64,000 nt of DNA from Sthenelais limicola (GCA_942159475.1 OW804098.1:6238383-6302382), one strand, 5' to 3'. Counted from the first letter of the stretch, positions 23,901 to 35,130 are shown. Notes: generated by a model from the sequence alone, not told the origin. Numbers and translations: made by a program.

Positions 23901-26900
23901 AGACCGTGAGTGATGTTAATCCCTCTTTAGGTGAAACATATGGTACTAAAGTATAACTAAAGAACATATTATAGGTGAGACAGTCATTATGGCCCTACCT
24001 GTGATTGGACAGGTGCGAGCCAATGAGCAACCCACACCTGGTCAGTTGGTAAAGAACTGCCTTAAAGGTAACATATTCTGGTATAGAAAAATGAAAAATG
24101 AATAATATAAGCTAGTATAGGCATACATATATATGACATAATAAGGTATAACAATATCGAACAGATTAGAATGCTGATTAATGTCTCATATCAGAATGAA
24201 TTTCCTTTTTTTCAGGGTGCGACTTGTGATAGCCAATTCAGACATGTTCGCCCCATTTAGGGATTATAGATGCACCACATTCCTGATATCTGGCCCAGTA
24301 GGTAGTGGAAAGAGTTGCCTCATCCGAGGATTCATTTACAATAAATGCCAAGAACCCTGGAAAATCAGGGACAAACTCCACGTGTTCCTAGAAGCAAGGG
24401 ACATCACTACAGATGGTGTATGGAAGGCTATAGAAAGAAGCTTGATGGGTCCACGCAAACAAATACTTTACAAACATTTGGAAAGAGTTGACAAAATAAT
24501 CAAAAAAATATATGTCTTTATTGATGGTGTAGAGGAAGTGAAAGACGAAGCAATAAATAAAACAATAGACAACTTTGTCTCTGAAGCGCGAAGGTATACT
24601 CACCCAACGGTACTTGTTACCACGCGAGTGAAGTTGGGTGAAATATCAAAGATGAATTTTGACAAATTTATGGAAACTGCTGGATATTCTGTAGAAGAAG
24701 GTCTGGCATATGTCAAGAAATACTGTGAGAAACACAAGGAAAAGCATGAAGTTGAGAAGTTTGTTGAGTACTTGGAGTCCAAGAGTGTGAGCAGTGAGAA
24801 CATGCAAGCCATAGTAAAGGACCCCATGAGGCTATATATACTATGCTCTCTTGTTTTCATGCACACTGGAGAGGAAGGCATTGAGATCAGCAACATAGAA
24901 AAGATGTCCTTGACCAGCATTTACAAGAAATTGGACATTACCATATGCAGAAGAGGATTCAGGCTATCACAAGAAGAACAACTAGCTGATGATGTCCATG
25001 AAAGGATCAATTCCTTCTGTAAAATGCTTGTTGTGCCAGGCTTAACGAGGGAAATATCTATCACCGATTCTCTGTTCACAAAGTTTGGACTCACTCTCGA
25101 ATTTCCTCTTGTTCAACTTATCGATAGAGATATAGAGAATTATTTTGCCCCTGTATTTGAATGGTTTTACGATCGTCCAAAGAAGCATTTTCATCACCAA
25201 TGGATGGCAAGAGGTGTGTTCTGCATGACAGCTCCTGTACAAATACTAGTGCTGTTTTTTATGTGTTCTGATGCAAAGTTCCACAATCCTAACCTACTGT
25301 TCTTTGGATGTGTGTCTGACGATGATGCAGTTTTAGACAAAGAAGCCAAGATTTCCTTACTAACAGATATGGTGAGATGGCAACTGATCATGTGGCCACA
25401 CAAGGATAAGTCCCCCACAGATGAACCCTATAAATCATTGAGGAAAGCATGTTTTGCTCTTGCAGCAAAAATAAACGATTCGTTGTTCTCACTCTCGTAT
25501 TTTTCTAATAAAGGGATAACTGACCTGGCAAATGGCAAATGTTCTGAAGCATTGACAAAGGAGGCAGAAAGTCTGTTTGAACAAATCCAGCAGATGTTTG
25601 GTGAAGTGGATACCACAGGGGATAAAACAACATGGTTCAAAGGCACCATCGTAGAGCTGGATGGTTCCTTGGATGGTGTTGGGAAGCTTGTACATGACTG
25701 CCTGCAGGAACTGGCTGAGGACATCCGGGCAACAGTGGCCAACAGAACAATCGGTGCACTCACACCTTGTTGTTCTGTGAACCCAAGGTAAGCTATCCTG
25801 GGTGTCAAAGTAGAATCAAAGTGTGTCAAAGTCCTCCTGGGTGTCCAAGTAGAATAAGAATAAGGTAATGAAAGCATTTTTGTGGATCCTCAAAATAATT
25901 GAATTATTTTGTGTTGCTTCATGTTATTTTGTGCTCCTGGGAAGGGAAATGTGTATACCATATATACCCGTGTATAAGCCAGACCCCGTTTATAAGCCCA
26001 CCCCGTTTATAAGCCGGGGGTTCAGCACTTCATAACGTTAATATAAGCCGGGTCCCGTTTATAAGCCGGGTGCCTGTAGGGAAATGTAAGATAGTCTTAA
26101 AATGATGAAGAGATTGACCAGAATTAGCACTTACTGGACGATGAATAATAGTTTAAATGATAGAAATAAGTTGTCGTTGATTGATTGTGAATTTTGGTAG
26201 TTTGTTTCCATTCAATTGAAGTTTAAAACATGAAAAAAAAGCACTGAATGAACGTCACAATAAAAATGAGTTTCAGCTAAATCAGTTATTGAAATATAAG
26301 CCAGGCCCCGAATATAAGCCCACCCCAAATATAAGCCGGGTCAATTCACCATTTGAAATTAATATAAGCCGGGGCTTATACACGGGTATATACGGTATAC
26401 CAGCAAAGGCCAACACTATTATTTTGCATCCTGGAGCGTTTTAATTGGGTTTCCTCAAATAAATGAAACGGAATGGATCATTTTATGTTCATTATGCGGT
26501 TTCCCCAAATATGATTTAATATATTTATTGTATGTAAGGGTGACTAAAAACCTTTTTTCAGCAGTTGTAGGAGGTTGGTGGTTCCAACCACGTTCACTAT
26601 ATGCGTCAGATCTTCCGAAAATGTACAATTCGCCTTCACCAATCCTCTCAAATAATCCAAATTTAAGAGAAAAATGAGGCTTCAAAATTCAGTTTAACAT
26701 AACAGAACAGATACTTTAAATCAATACAATTCCAAATATACTCAGATATACCCGGTATTCAACATTTTTCAGTCCAAATTACCAAAATTTCCTAATTGTG
26801 TAGAGCTGCCAATTGTACATTTTCTGAAAGTCTGACCCATATATATGTTCTGTATCCTTATGCTGTTTTTTCGCACTTTTATTGCAGGAAAGAGAAATGT

Positions 26901-27536
26901 ACTTACTACCACATACCAGATACAGCACGTTGGGGGCATGTGGTATACCCGACAGGTGGCGATGAGGTGCTTATCTCTTCATGGCATCCTACTGATGCTG
27001 TTTACCTACTGGAGCGGTACCAAGCAGCCGGTGCACTCCGGGTACCTAAAGACAAAATTACACTCTCCCATCAGGAATACACTCCTGTCTATGGTTGTGC
27101 ACCTTTGGCATGCTGGAGACAGGAGGAGTATAAGAAGGCCTTGGACCTGCTACCAGCATGTAGGCAACTGTACATGAAGTTAGAGAATACCTGCCCACCA
27201 CACCACACAGAAGCAGGACATGTGCTAGCTGCACTGGAAGCGATTGACTCATACATACAAACCACAGGCCAGGGTAAAGTAAAAGAGAGGGTTGACTTGT
27301 GTGATGGTCATATGTATGTCACAGAGATGAAGCAGCAAAAGGAGCTGCTCAATTCACAGCACATACATGGAGGTACTCGCGTCTGTTTGTGTAACTGCAA
27401 GATTATAGTGGACCAGGAACCTGATGAGGACTCGTTGAGAATGATAAGAGGTTGGGTGAATGGTGGAATCCTGAACATAAGTGCATGGTGGTTGCCTGAC
27501 GGTAGGGAGGTCAGTGATGCCTATAGAGATAAGTGA
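20909..27536 (+). CDS. J-domain plus NACHT-type STAND NTPase fusion, 6 exons seen, 5' end not found
   Basis: Exons 20909-21054, 21702-21746, 23209-23283, 23764-23905, 24216-25787 and 26888-27536 join in frame with GT-AG borders; stop TGA at 27534. This gives about 875 residues without the missing N-terminus. Residues 8-62 (counted from ATC 20910) form a J-domain: ATEKQLRRQFRRLALILHPD with the HPD motif at 34-36. J-domains recruit and stimulate Hsp70. Residues about 155-400 form a NACHT-like NTPase: Walker A GPVGSGKS (162-169), second strand VFLEARD, Walker B VFIDGVEEV (235-243), sensor LVTTR (270-273), then TAGYSVEEGLAYVKKY and DPMRLYILCSLVF, as in NACHT helical regions. The linker is acidic (GDDDDWEDYWPGEDILE). 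About 470 further residues match no family I know, and I see no leucine-rich repeats, WD40 or ankyrin repeats. A STAND-type sensor or switch is a reasonable inference; the role is unknown. The first exon must end in phase 2. Confidence 0.85.
21141..21300 (+). repeat. Family A fragment, F end retained
   Basis: GGGTGAGTTCGCTAGATAAT, then ACAATTTGCCTTCACC and decayed core; the right terminal repeat is lost. It lies in the intron after the J-domain exon. Confidence 0.55.
21786..22011 (-). repeat. Family A MITE, core variant 1
   Basis: Complete, 40 bp after the 45-bp exon at 21702-21746. The right end reads CTGAAAATCTGACAC. Confidence 0.8.
22335..22812 (-). repeat. Family B element, copy 2 (inverted relative to 8955-9432)
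   Basis: Reverse-orientation copy of the 8955-9432 element. It contains the poly-C/G tract at 22637-22655 where copy 1 has a shorter G-rich tract. It lies in an intron of the J-domain/NACHT gene. Confidence 0.7.
22951..23189 (+). mobile_element. Short retroposed insertion with poly(A) tail and 13-bp target duplication
   Basis: The direct repeat AAAGGTAACAATA flanks the insert at 22951-22963 and 23177-23189. The insert (about 210 bp) ends GAATAAAGTCTG and then about twenty A, a poly(A) signal plus tail. The first 50 bp read in one frame as RLPWKRLAGDIDEFIEM then stop, so it may be the 3' end of a LINE or a processed transcript. It ends 20 bp before the acceptor of the 23209 exon. Confidence 0.75.
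23383..23617. repeat. Long palindrome, about 59-bp arms (foldback element)
   Basis: GAATGGAACTCGCCTGCAAT at 23483 pairs with the reverse complement ending at 23617, continuing through ATTTATTGGAC, GATTCGTCCACATAAGCAC and its complement, around a loop of about 17 nt near CTGCCTAGGCATT. Upstream at 23386 is a second palindrome, TTCATATAGTACCCATACTA then TATGAA. The same pair of motifs recurs at 13155-13245. It lies in an intron of the J-domain/NACHT gene. Confidence 0.75.
23645..23692 (+). repeat. Family A fragment
   Basis: ATGTACAATTCGCCTCCATC and the following 20 bp match the F end; the rest is lost. Confidence 0.45.
25955..26400. repeat. TIR element with TATAAGCC repeats
   Basis: The ends are inverted repeats: TATACCATATATACCCGTGT then ATAAGCC on the left, and the reverse complement GGCTTATACACGGGTATATA then CGGTATA on the right. 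About nine TATAAGCC motifs, often followed by GGG or CACCCC, cluster inside both ends. No transposase is seen, so it is non-autonomous. It lies in the last intron of the J-domain/NACHT gene. Confidence 0.8.
26603..26838 (+). repeat. Family A MITE, core variant 1
   Basis: Complete. It ends 50 bp before the last exon of the J-domain/NACHT gene; the open frame read through it into the exon is an artefact of the element lacking stops in that frame. Confidence 0.8.
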
Positions 27537-27575
27537 GAGAAAGTGGATCCAGGAAGATTAGGAACGATTAGATGA

Positions 27576-27581
27576 AATAAA
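27576..27581 (+). terminator. Candidate poly(A) signal of the J-domain/NACHT gene
   Basis: AATAAA 40 bp after the stop codon. A family D element starts immediately after it, so the transcript end may lie in or be formed by the element. Confidence 0.45.
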
Positions 27582-27583
27582 CA

Positions 27584-27931
27584 ATAGGGGAGTTTCATAG
27601 CCGCCATTTTGAATCTTGATTCGCCTGGAATTATGGGACTAGTGGTACAGTTTAAAATCTATATAGATAGAAGACATGCCATGTTCAGCATGGAACATTT
27701 ATGGAAATGCTATAATGTCAATATCCATGTGTTATACATGGTTCCACAACACAAGTTCCCATCTTTCCCATCATGCATTCGGTTTTCACATATTGTTTAT
27801 ACAAGCTAGGATATTGGTGACAAATTCTTGCAACTTTAGATGAGAAAGTATGTCAGATTTCATCAGAATCCATCCCAGAATGCAATGTGACAGACATGCG
27901 CAGTGAGATATGCAACTCCGCTATTATCAAG
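27584..27931 (+). repeat. Family D MITE, copy 1
   Basis: Ends ATAGGGGAGTTTCATAGCCG and GATATGCAACTCCGCTATTA. Shared blocks with 49822-50184: CATAGCCGCCATTTTGAATC, AATGTCAATATCCATGTGTT and GACATGCGCAGTGAGA. Confidence 0.75.
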
Positions 27932-28288
27932 CCAGGGTAGCAGGAACCAGGGTTAGTTTGCGATGAACCAACCACACAATGGATAGTAGTCGGCTATGCC
28001 AAAAATGATACCTGCCATAATTTCTGACCAACCAGGTTCATTAACTCAGTGATGAAGTAGTGAGACCCTTGCAAGGACAACTTCAGAATTATATAGACCA
28101 TGTCAAGAAGGAAACGTTCATCTAAGAAATAAACCACGAATTGGAGCCATGATCACATGTCTAAACATAAATTCGCAAAAGAATTCAACACATCAGTGTA
28201 CTCAGACTGTCCTAAAGTTAAGAACATACTGAGTCTGAAAGATGTCCTGAAGCTAAACTGCAAGATTTGATGGCAATTTGGAGTGGTC

Positions 28289-29110
28289 TTAGGATATTAT
28301 TCTGTATAAATATGGATTGTTTTTCTCATTTTCAATGACACTGCCACACTTGATTGGAATTGATTGATTGATTGATTGATTGGAATTGTTACCTTTATCC
28401 TGTCTAAAGTATCCATACTTAGTTTTTTGAATGCTCTTCATATGAAGGACACTCAAAACCCTTATGCCCCTTCTTACCACATCGGAAACAGTTGGGTGTT
28501 CCATCCTTATTATTCCATACTGGTTTCCCAAACTTAGTACCCTAGGCTTTTGACCCTTTGAACTTGAGCTACTACCTGCCTTATTTGCTTGTTCTCTGGT
28601 TTTGTTTATCTTATATTCCAAAGAGCTCAACCTTTTCAGAATCTTTTCCATTATATCCTCATCTGCTTTGATATTTTCTGGCTGCTTTTGTCCTACTGCC
28701 TCTAAGACTTTCATTACCCCAATTTCCATAGGTTCCTCTTGCCTAATCCCTGCTAGTTGCTTAGACTTGTACAAGTCTTAGAATTTTCTTTGTTTAAAAA
28801 ACTAAAAGTATCATGTTATGGTCACTCCCCCCTTGACTGAGGAATTCCATGGATGGGGAGTCCCAGACCTGCAGTATAGGGCCCTACAAACAACACCAGT
28901 CTTAGGGATGAGGGCTAGTCTACTAGTTGCTCTGCTCTATCTGCATTCTTAGCAGCCTCATATGCAGCATTACGGTTTGCTGGCCTTGCCTGATATACCC
29001 CTTACTCTTACTTCCCTATTAGAAATTCCATCAATGAAAGTACACTCTAGCCTTTCCATTACTAATGACACTGCCTTTTCTGCAGCAGTATAGGCTTTGG
29101 TTACCTTCAC
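28289..29110 (-). pseudogene. Degenerate retrotransposon gag-like fragment with CCHC zinc knuckle
   Basis: Minus-strand reading of 28495-28445 gives CFRCGKKGHKGFEC, a perfect CX2CX4HX4C knuckle, in a different frame from the helical, charged stretch just upstream. Another gag-like stretch (VTKAYTAAEKAV, with VMERLEC) is readable near 29100-29030 with stops after it. Frameshifts and stops show it is dead. The left flank carries a short (TGAT)n run at 28360. Confidence 0.65.
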
Positions 29111-29464
29111 ATTATAACATCACATTATTTATGACAATTTGCTAATTTGGAAGAAATAAACACTATTGAAACAACGCTCCATTTTATTACTATTGGGAAT
29201 ATACTATGTTCACTAATAAAATGACGCACTGACCCAGTTACGTCACTGATAAGGTCGTTAACTCCAAACCATAGATGTAACAACAAACAGGAATGTCCCT
29301 TAAATCAACATGTCCCTGCATGAACTCAAAATAGTGTATAGTTAAATACAATTTAAACTAAACATTTGCCAGGTAATTACAGAACAACATGTTATCTAAA
29401 ATTCTTTCAGACTTACAAATATAATCTTGGAGTGCATGTCACCTTACCAGTTTCAAGCTATGAG

Positions 29465-30300
29465 CTAATGTATGAATTTAAAACTATTACATTTAATATA
29501 TATGGCAATATATATTTCTAACAAGCTATACACCACAGCTAACATTTCCTTTTCTATCTGCGCATAGCGCTGCTCAGTTGGAGTTAGAGCTCTTGAGGCA
29601 TAGGCGACTATGGCTCCATCTTGGATTGTGGCTGCCCCTAATCCCTTACAGCTTGCGTCAGTCAGTAATGGCTTCCAGATGTCAAAGTATCTGAGAACTC
29701 TGTTGGATGACAGTTCTTGCTTTATCATGCTGAATGCTGTCTGATGCTCTAGACCCCAATGCCATTCATCTTGTATTTTCAGCTCTCATAGTGGCACTGT
29801 CAGTTCGCTTAGTTGAGGGATAAATTTTGCGACATAAGCTACCATCCCGAGTATGGTCTCCAGCTCCTTAAACGTCTCTGGGAGGTCTCATGCTTGTTAT
29901 TGCCTTTACTCTGTCCTCTGTTGGTTGGAGACCCTCTCCGCTCCGCATTCTCAGGTTAAGATACCAACGAAACGGTGTGTTAAAGGTTGTTAGGTACAAA
30001 CTCTTCTCCATCAACATAATTTGGAAATAGCCCATGTTAGCACTGAGGGTGGTAAAGTGCTTGCTTCCATGAAGTCACAATATCATCAATATTGCTCATC
30101 GGGAAGTGTTCATGGCGAATGGCTTTATTCAGATCTGTGGGGTCTATAGATATGTGCACTTTGTCTTTGTCCTTCTTACTGACGACAACCATACTGTTGA
30201 CCCATGGCGTTAGCTCTGTCACCTTCTTTATGATTCCGAGCTTCTCCAGCCAGTGGAGCTCTGCCGGGGAGTTCTGCTTTGACTTTGGGCTGAAAATGCC
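29465..30300 (-). pseudogene. Ty3/gypsy-like pol remnant (RT N-terminal part and RNase H, catalytic core deleted)
   Basis: Going down the minus strand: WLEKLGIIKKVTELTPWVNS with DLNKAIRHEHFPM (start of RT), then after a gap EGLQPTEDRVKAI and ELETILGMVAYVAKF (RT thumb), then LLTDASCKGLGAATIQDGAI and SRALTPTEQRYAQIEKEM (RNase H). The palm segment that should hold the YxDD motif is absent, and there are frameshifts and a stop. Order and motifs are those of Ty3/gypsy elements. It is an old, non-functional copy. Confidence 0.8.
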
Positions 30301-31075
30301 CCTTTGACCCACAAGCCCCACAGAACTCATTATCAGTTTTACAATAACCTGGGTTGTGATTTCTACAACACTTGTTGCACTTAGAGTTACTATTATGTCC
30401 TGCACCACTGTTGTGGTATCCTGTACCACTGTTGTGGTATCCTGTACCACGTCCTCCTCCCCTTCCTTGACTTCTGTTACCTGAGTAGTGGACCTGTGCT
30501 GCCTTTGGTTTTGGGCTTCTAGAGATTTCACATGGGCTTTAGTAAGTTCTACCTGTCTGCAGATCCTACTGACATTATTCATAGTCAGCTGATCATCTGA
30601 AAGTTCTATTAGCTTTTCAGTACACTTAGAATCATTGACCTATTTATTATCATGTCAATGATAAGACTGTCTTCCAAGGCCCCATAGTTGCAATATTTGA
30701 CTTTAGCCCTCAAGTCAGAAATGAAACCCATGATGGTTTGAGTCTTAACGTTTCTAGTTATGCCAAGGAAGTCCTGCCTTTTAATACTATGGTATTGGTG
30801 TAACCCAGAATATGCGTCAAACTTAGCAAATACAGTGTCTAAATTATACTTCTCTTCAACAGCAACCCCTATTACTCCTTAATTGGATGCCATTATCTGG
30901 GTCACATGCTCCTCACCCATGTGTTTAGTAGCTGTCCTACCTGTACAGTCCTTCAATGGTAGGGTTGTCCTTTCAATAACCTCCAGCTTGTGACAAGCTA
31001 CCAAGTCCTGTATTCAGTTATTGGTTTCCCTCCTTGCTGCATATCCCTCTTTAGATACTTCCTGAGACTCTGGAG
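30300..31075 (-). pseudogene. Degenerate gag region with two zinc-knuckle-like motifs, upstream of the pol remnant
   Basis: CNKCCRNHNPGYC and FCGACGSKGHFQ are readable at about 30380-30295 (minus) and run directly into the pol remnant in the same frame. Three tandem copies of an 18-bp unit coding for VVQDTT lie at about 30400-30460. The region beyond to 31075 is gag-like but full of stops. Confidence 0.6.
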
Positions 31076-31077
31076 CT

Positions 31078-31546
31078 GGGGCCCGTTTCATAACTAGTAG
31101 CGATGCCTAACAATGACTAACGATAACGAACGATCGTTAAGCTGTTGCATAACTAGTAACGATAGCGATATATCGCTATTTCATGACTAAATCTATGTCA
31201 AAATAGCGGAGATTTTTTTGGGCTCCGCTAAATTTTTTCATTAATAATTTCTTCACTTTTGGTCATTAAGTCAGGGGAAAACATAGACTACTGTTGTCAA
31301 GTGGCTTCAACATGATGCTTCATGGCCGACATGGTGTATTCAATGCAGGGGGAAGGGAAGATTGCAAAAATAATTAGGGCTTACTGTCATGAAAATATTG
31401 ATTGGAAAAATGACTAGCGCTATATCGCTATATTTTTAACGATGTGTCGCAATTCTTAACGATATATCGCTAATTTTTAATTAGTGAATGATTAGCGAAT
31501 ATTAGCGATATATCGTTACTAGTTATGAAACGACCCCCTGTTTCTC
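31078..31546. repeat. MITE with long TIRs, about 470 bp
   Basis: Ends GGGGCCCGTTTCATAACTAG then TAGCGAT on the left, and the reverse complement of GGGGTCGTTTCATAACTAGT then AACGATATATCG on the right. The inside is rich in TATCGCTA motifs. No coding capacity and no clear target duplication. Confidence 0.8.
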
Positions 31547-32036
31547 CACTCCTTTGACAGACTTCTTTAGGGAATGCACCTCTCCACACATCATGAGTTT
31601 TCCTGGGCTCTACCCCCTGCCTCCACTTGCATCTCCAGTGTGTGGGCTAAAGGCACCAACACCAGCTGTTTCCATGGGTGTCTCCATGTACATAGGCTGC
31701 ATGAACTGGACCTCCAAAGTTCTGGGTAGCCAGAGAGCTCATCTTATAGAGGCGCTCACCAGATCTTGTCTTCTTTGAATGGACCCTCCAAGGTCTATTG
31801 CTAAGGGCCATGAATCTGATTCTTGTCCAGATTCATTAGGCCATTAATAAAGTGACATGTCAGTTGCTCAGTGACTATATATTGTTTACTTGACCTGGTT
31901 GATACACTGTTAAACTGAGTGTATTCCAGCAGTATCATACTGGTGCTGCCTCTCATACCTGATCTCTAGTCTTTGGCCGAGATACTCTTTTTCTTCCTCT
32001 ACCTCCATCTTTATTCTTGCCCATGGCAATGCAGCT

Positions 32037-32078
32037 ACCTGACCCCCTTAAAGTGTCAATAATTTAAGGGGGTCAGGT
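32037..32078. repeat. Perfect 16-bp hairpin
   Basis: ACCTGACCCCCTTAAA and its exact reverse complement are separated by 10 nt. A related CCTGACACCCC...GGGGGCCAGG pair occurs at about 45247. It may be a remnant of a foldback element. Confidence 0.6.
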
Positions 32079-32196
32079 ACTATTTCTTACCATTATAACG
32101 TTATTGAGTTTATAATATTTCCATAATAAACAATGGAATTATTGATCCTCACAAAGTGGGGAAAATGTTTTATATTGGAACAAAATACCGTAATTC

Positions 32197-32405
32197 ATCA
32201 TAGGCCTACTAGTCAAGTGCCTTAAGGGAAAAACCGTTATTTTTTGGATAAAAGTATCAAATTTGGTACACATGTAGGCAAGCATATACCTTTGAATATT
32301 TTTTCTTGCAACAAGAATTAAAATCACTGGAACACCAATTTTTGACATTTTTTTCAAAATGGCTACCAAAATAGTCCAGTTCCAATCTGGGACTTTGGGG
32401 CCGAG
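32197..32405 (-). repeat. Diverged inverted repeat, left arm (partner 35365-35545)
   Basis: CCTTAAGGGAAAAACCGTTA, TTTTTTGGATAAAAGTATCA, TTTCTTGCAACAAGAATT and CACTGGAACACC match the reverse complement of 35365-35545 at moderate identity. Confidence 0.6.
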
Positions 32406-33162
32406 CATGTTTTATGGTATGAATGATGTGTTATGGTGGATTCTGGTAGTATAACATGTCCTGAGCAAGAATAAGCCAGGTGCCACTTTGGAACTCTTGG
32501 GGATAAGCCTTTCTGGGCCAAAAACAAAATGGCTGCTGACTGAATATGTCACCAATTATAGATAACCCATAACTTCCTTATTATTGGTGCTAGAAACTTG
32601 ATCTTGGTGTCTACACCTATGTTTTCAGGGTGTAGAAAGTCATTAATGTGCCAAGATTACCTGTATCTATACTAGAAATTATTAAATTTGAACCTGAGAT
32701 AAAAATATTGTGGGAAAAATGTGTAATGATTTCAACAATTGTTATAGTTCTTATTATGAGCACATATGGATACTCATCACAGATTATATAAATGCATCTA
32801 CCATATTTAATTCCTTTAACACATTAATTTGTGGTGCTTAATTTTATAGTATTTATCTTATATGGCTGCCAAAACTACAATTACAGAAGCATTTTGATCA
32901 TTGTGGTAAGTGCAAGTATAAGCCTGAGACAAAACCCCAGTTTTTACATAAAGGTATCATGGTCTTCTTAAAACATTACTCCTGAAATGCCTTGTAGGGT
33001 TTCCAAATTTTCTAAACCAATTCAACCTTGAGACAGTCAAGTCCTGTATGGGTTTTAAGTTACTTTTTCACATCTGCAGCGACAGTTCTTTACATCGTAG
33101 GCTGTAGGTCTTCCCACAAATGCAGGATACATATCCACAATCTGAATTGTAGCAGCATTTCA

Positions 33163-33615
33163 TCAGCTGAGACAGTGACAGTTGCAGCGGTCAAGGGCAA
33201 AGAGGAAAAGCATAAGTGCCTGCAAGGATTCTACTGACAGTTGTAGGTTTCTGTCCTTATGTTCTTTGATGAACACCAGTTCTGCTGGATGAGATCTCAG
33301 AATTGGAATGTGGCTCTGTTGTCTGCAACTTACAAAGTCATCAGCTTGATTATTTCTAGATGCTAAGACAACCATCTGCAATTTTGACAATGTCAGGTCA
33401 GTGACTTGATGGATATGGCAGGTCTTTGTAATATTGGTTGCTTTCAGACAGGAGTCAGCAGTACCAAATGTGGCTAGATTTGCATCTATAATAGCAGCTG
33501 TCCAGCCAGATTGTTTAAGTAGGTCACCAAGACAATTCCACAAATGTTTCTCTAGGTGTAGCCCCCAGAAATGATAACAAGTTTGTCTTTGCCATACAGA
33601 TCTAGTCAGTTCCAT
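33163..33615 (-). CDS. Unrecognised 150-residue ORF, possibly a fragment of an invertebrate repeat-borne protein
   Basis: Open frame ending at the TGA by 33165. The C-terminal half (HPAELVFIKEHKDRNLQLSV then ESLQALMLFLFALDRCNC) recalls a motif common in large multi-copy invertebrate proteins, where a 'GDW-LHL---R-MLPWF-A-D' stretch precedes a Tyr-rich segment. That likeness is from memory and weak. It lies between two diverged inverted arms, so it may be cargo or a remnant of a mobile element. It could also be chance. Confidence 0.3.
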   Translation of the reverse strand: MELTRSVWQRQTCYHFWGLHLEKHLWNCLGDLLKQSGWTAAIIDANLATFGTADSCLKATNITKTCHIHQVTDLTLSKLQMVVLASRNNQADDFVSCRQQSHIPILRSHPAELVFIKEHKDRNLQLSVESLQALMLFLFALDRCNCHCLS

Positions 33616-34384
33616 TGAATGTATTTACTGATAGCAAAGTTGGGCACAATCACAATCAAGAAGAGGAATCTGTTCTAGGTTTAGATAGTTTGTGGTTTCT
33701 TTAAGAATATCTAATTTAAGAATATCTAAAACAAAAAAATGAGTAACTAATCCATGCTTGATCATAGCTGGTGAGTTTGCCTCTCAAAATAAAGTGGTAA
33801 CATTACTATCATAGAAGGTGAATCAGAAGTTTGAGGCTGGGTTGATGCCTGGTAAGCTGCCCATGATATTGCCTGACCATTCTCAAGTTCTGTCACTGAT
33901 AGCAGTGCCATCTCCTATTCAACCCAGCAATTTTCTTTCATTATCTCAGTAGTCAGGTTTCCAACAAGAGGATAGGTTATTGCCTTGTGGGCTGCTGATG
34001 ATGACAGCTTTAGGTAGACATCAGGTACTGCGGTATAAGGGGATGGTAGAAACTGAATAAGCCTTATACCAGTTCCATGGAAGGACACTTGTGCTGTGGT
34101 TGAGGAATAATTATGGTCTATGCTATCCAATGCTCCAGCTACAAAGTATATCATTCTTCAGACTAAAAGGGCACACAATTTTATCTATCTCAAACTGGTT
34201 GCTATAATAATGTATTCCACTCAACATGCATTAGTGGAGTTCCTGACTAATGCAAAATTTGATTTTCACTTCAAGTTTGAGCAAAAGTTCAGTTTTATGG
34301 TATCAAATGATAGCTTAGGGTCTAGATACCCATTCCCTCCTGCTGGACAATAAGTATCAATATTATTTCATCCCTTGATCCCAA

Positions 34385-35130
34385 ACTTAATGACACCAGA
34401 TTAAACATGTATTCCCAAAGTTATAACAGTTTAAACATTTCCGCCTTATCTGTAATAATGGATCAGTCCCCCATCCCCAGGAAATAGGGGGGGGGGGGGT
34501 CTCCCCCCCCCCCACCACCACCATAATATTACTAGCAAATATATTATAATGTGGCATTATTACAATTACAATAACAAAATATAAGTTCAAATTAATTATT
34601 ACCAATGTTCTAATAGTTTGACCATTTACACTTTACCTGTTGATGTGGGTTAAGCCCCCTCCCCCAAACTGAGGGTACCTAAGAACCCACTTAGCTAAAC
34701 AATACTTACTAATGTGGTTATGTCTCTTTATTTCAAAAGTGATGACACCAGTTATGCTCAGATCAGACATTTATTCCAAAAGTTAAAACAGTTTAAAAAT
34801 TTCTGGTCTATCGGTGATAATGGATCAGTCCCCCATCCCCAGGAAATAGGGGGTCCAGACACCTCACCCCCCCTTACCAAAGTGTTACATGCAGATATAT
34901 TATATGGTGGCTTCATTGAAAATATAATCACACAAGAATTATTCAAGTAGATTATTATTATCAATGTTCTATAGTACTTAGAATATTTACACCTTACCTG
35001 ATAAGGTGCGTTGAGCTTCCTCCCCCCCCCCCCCCCCCCACACACACACAAAAAAAAAATAAGGGGTTCAGCCCCCCTAGCTAAAGAATACTTACTATAT
35101 GGTTGTGTCTCTTCATTCCAAAATTAATGA
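34385..35130 (+). repeat. Tandem duplication, about 350-385 bp unit, two to three copies
   Basis: GATCAGTCCCCCATCCCCAG then GAAATAGG occurs at 34460 and 34824, each followed by a G/C-run variant, TATATTATA and TTACCTG. GTGACACCAG or a close variant starts units near 34390, 34742 and 35127. Poly-G and poly-C tracts within vary in length. Confidence 0.65.
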
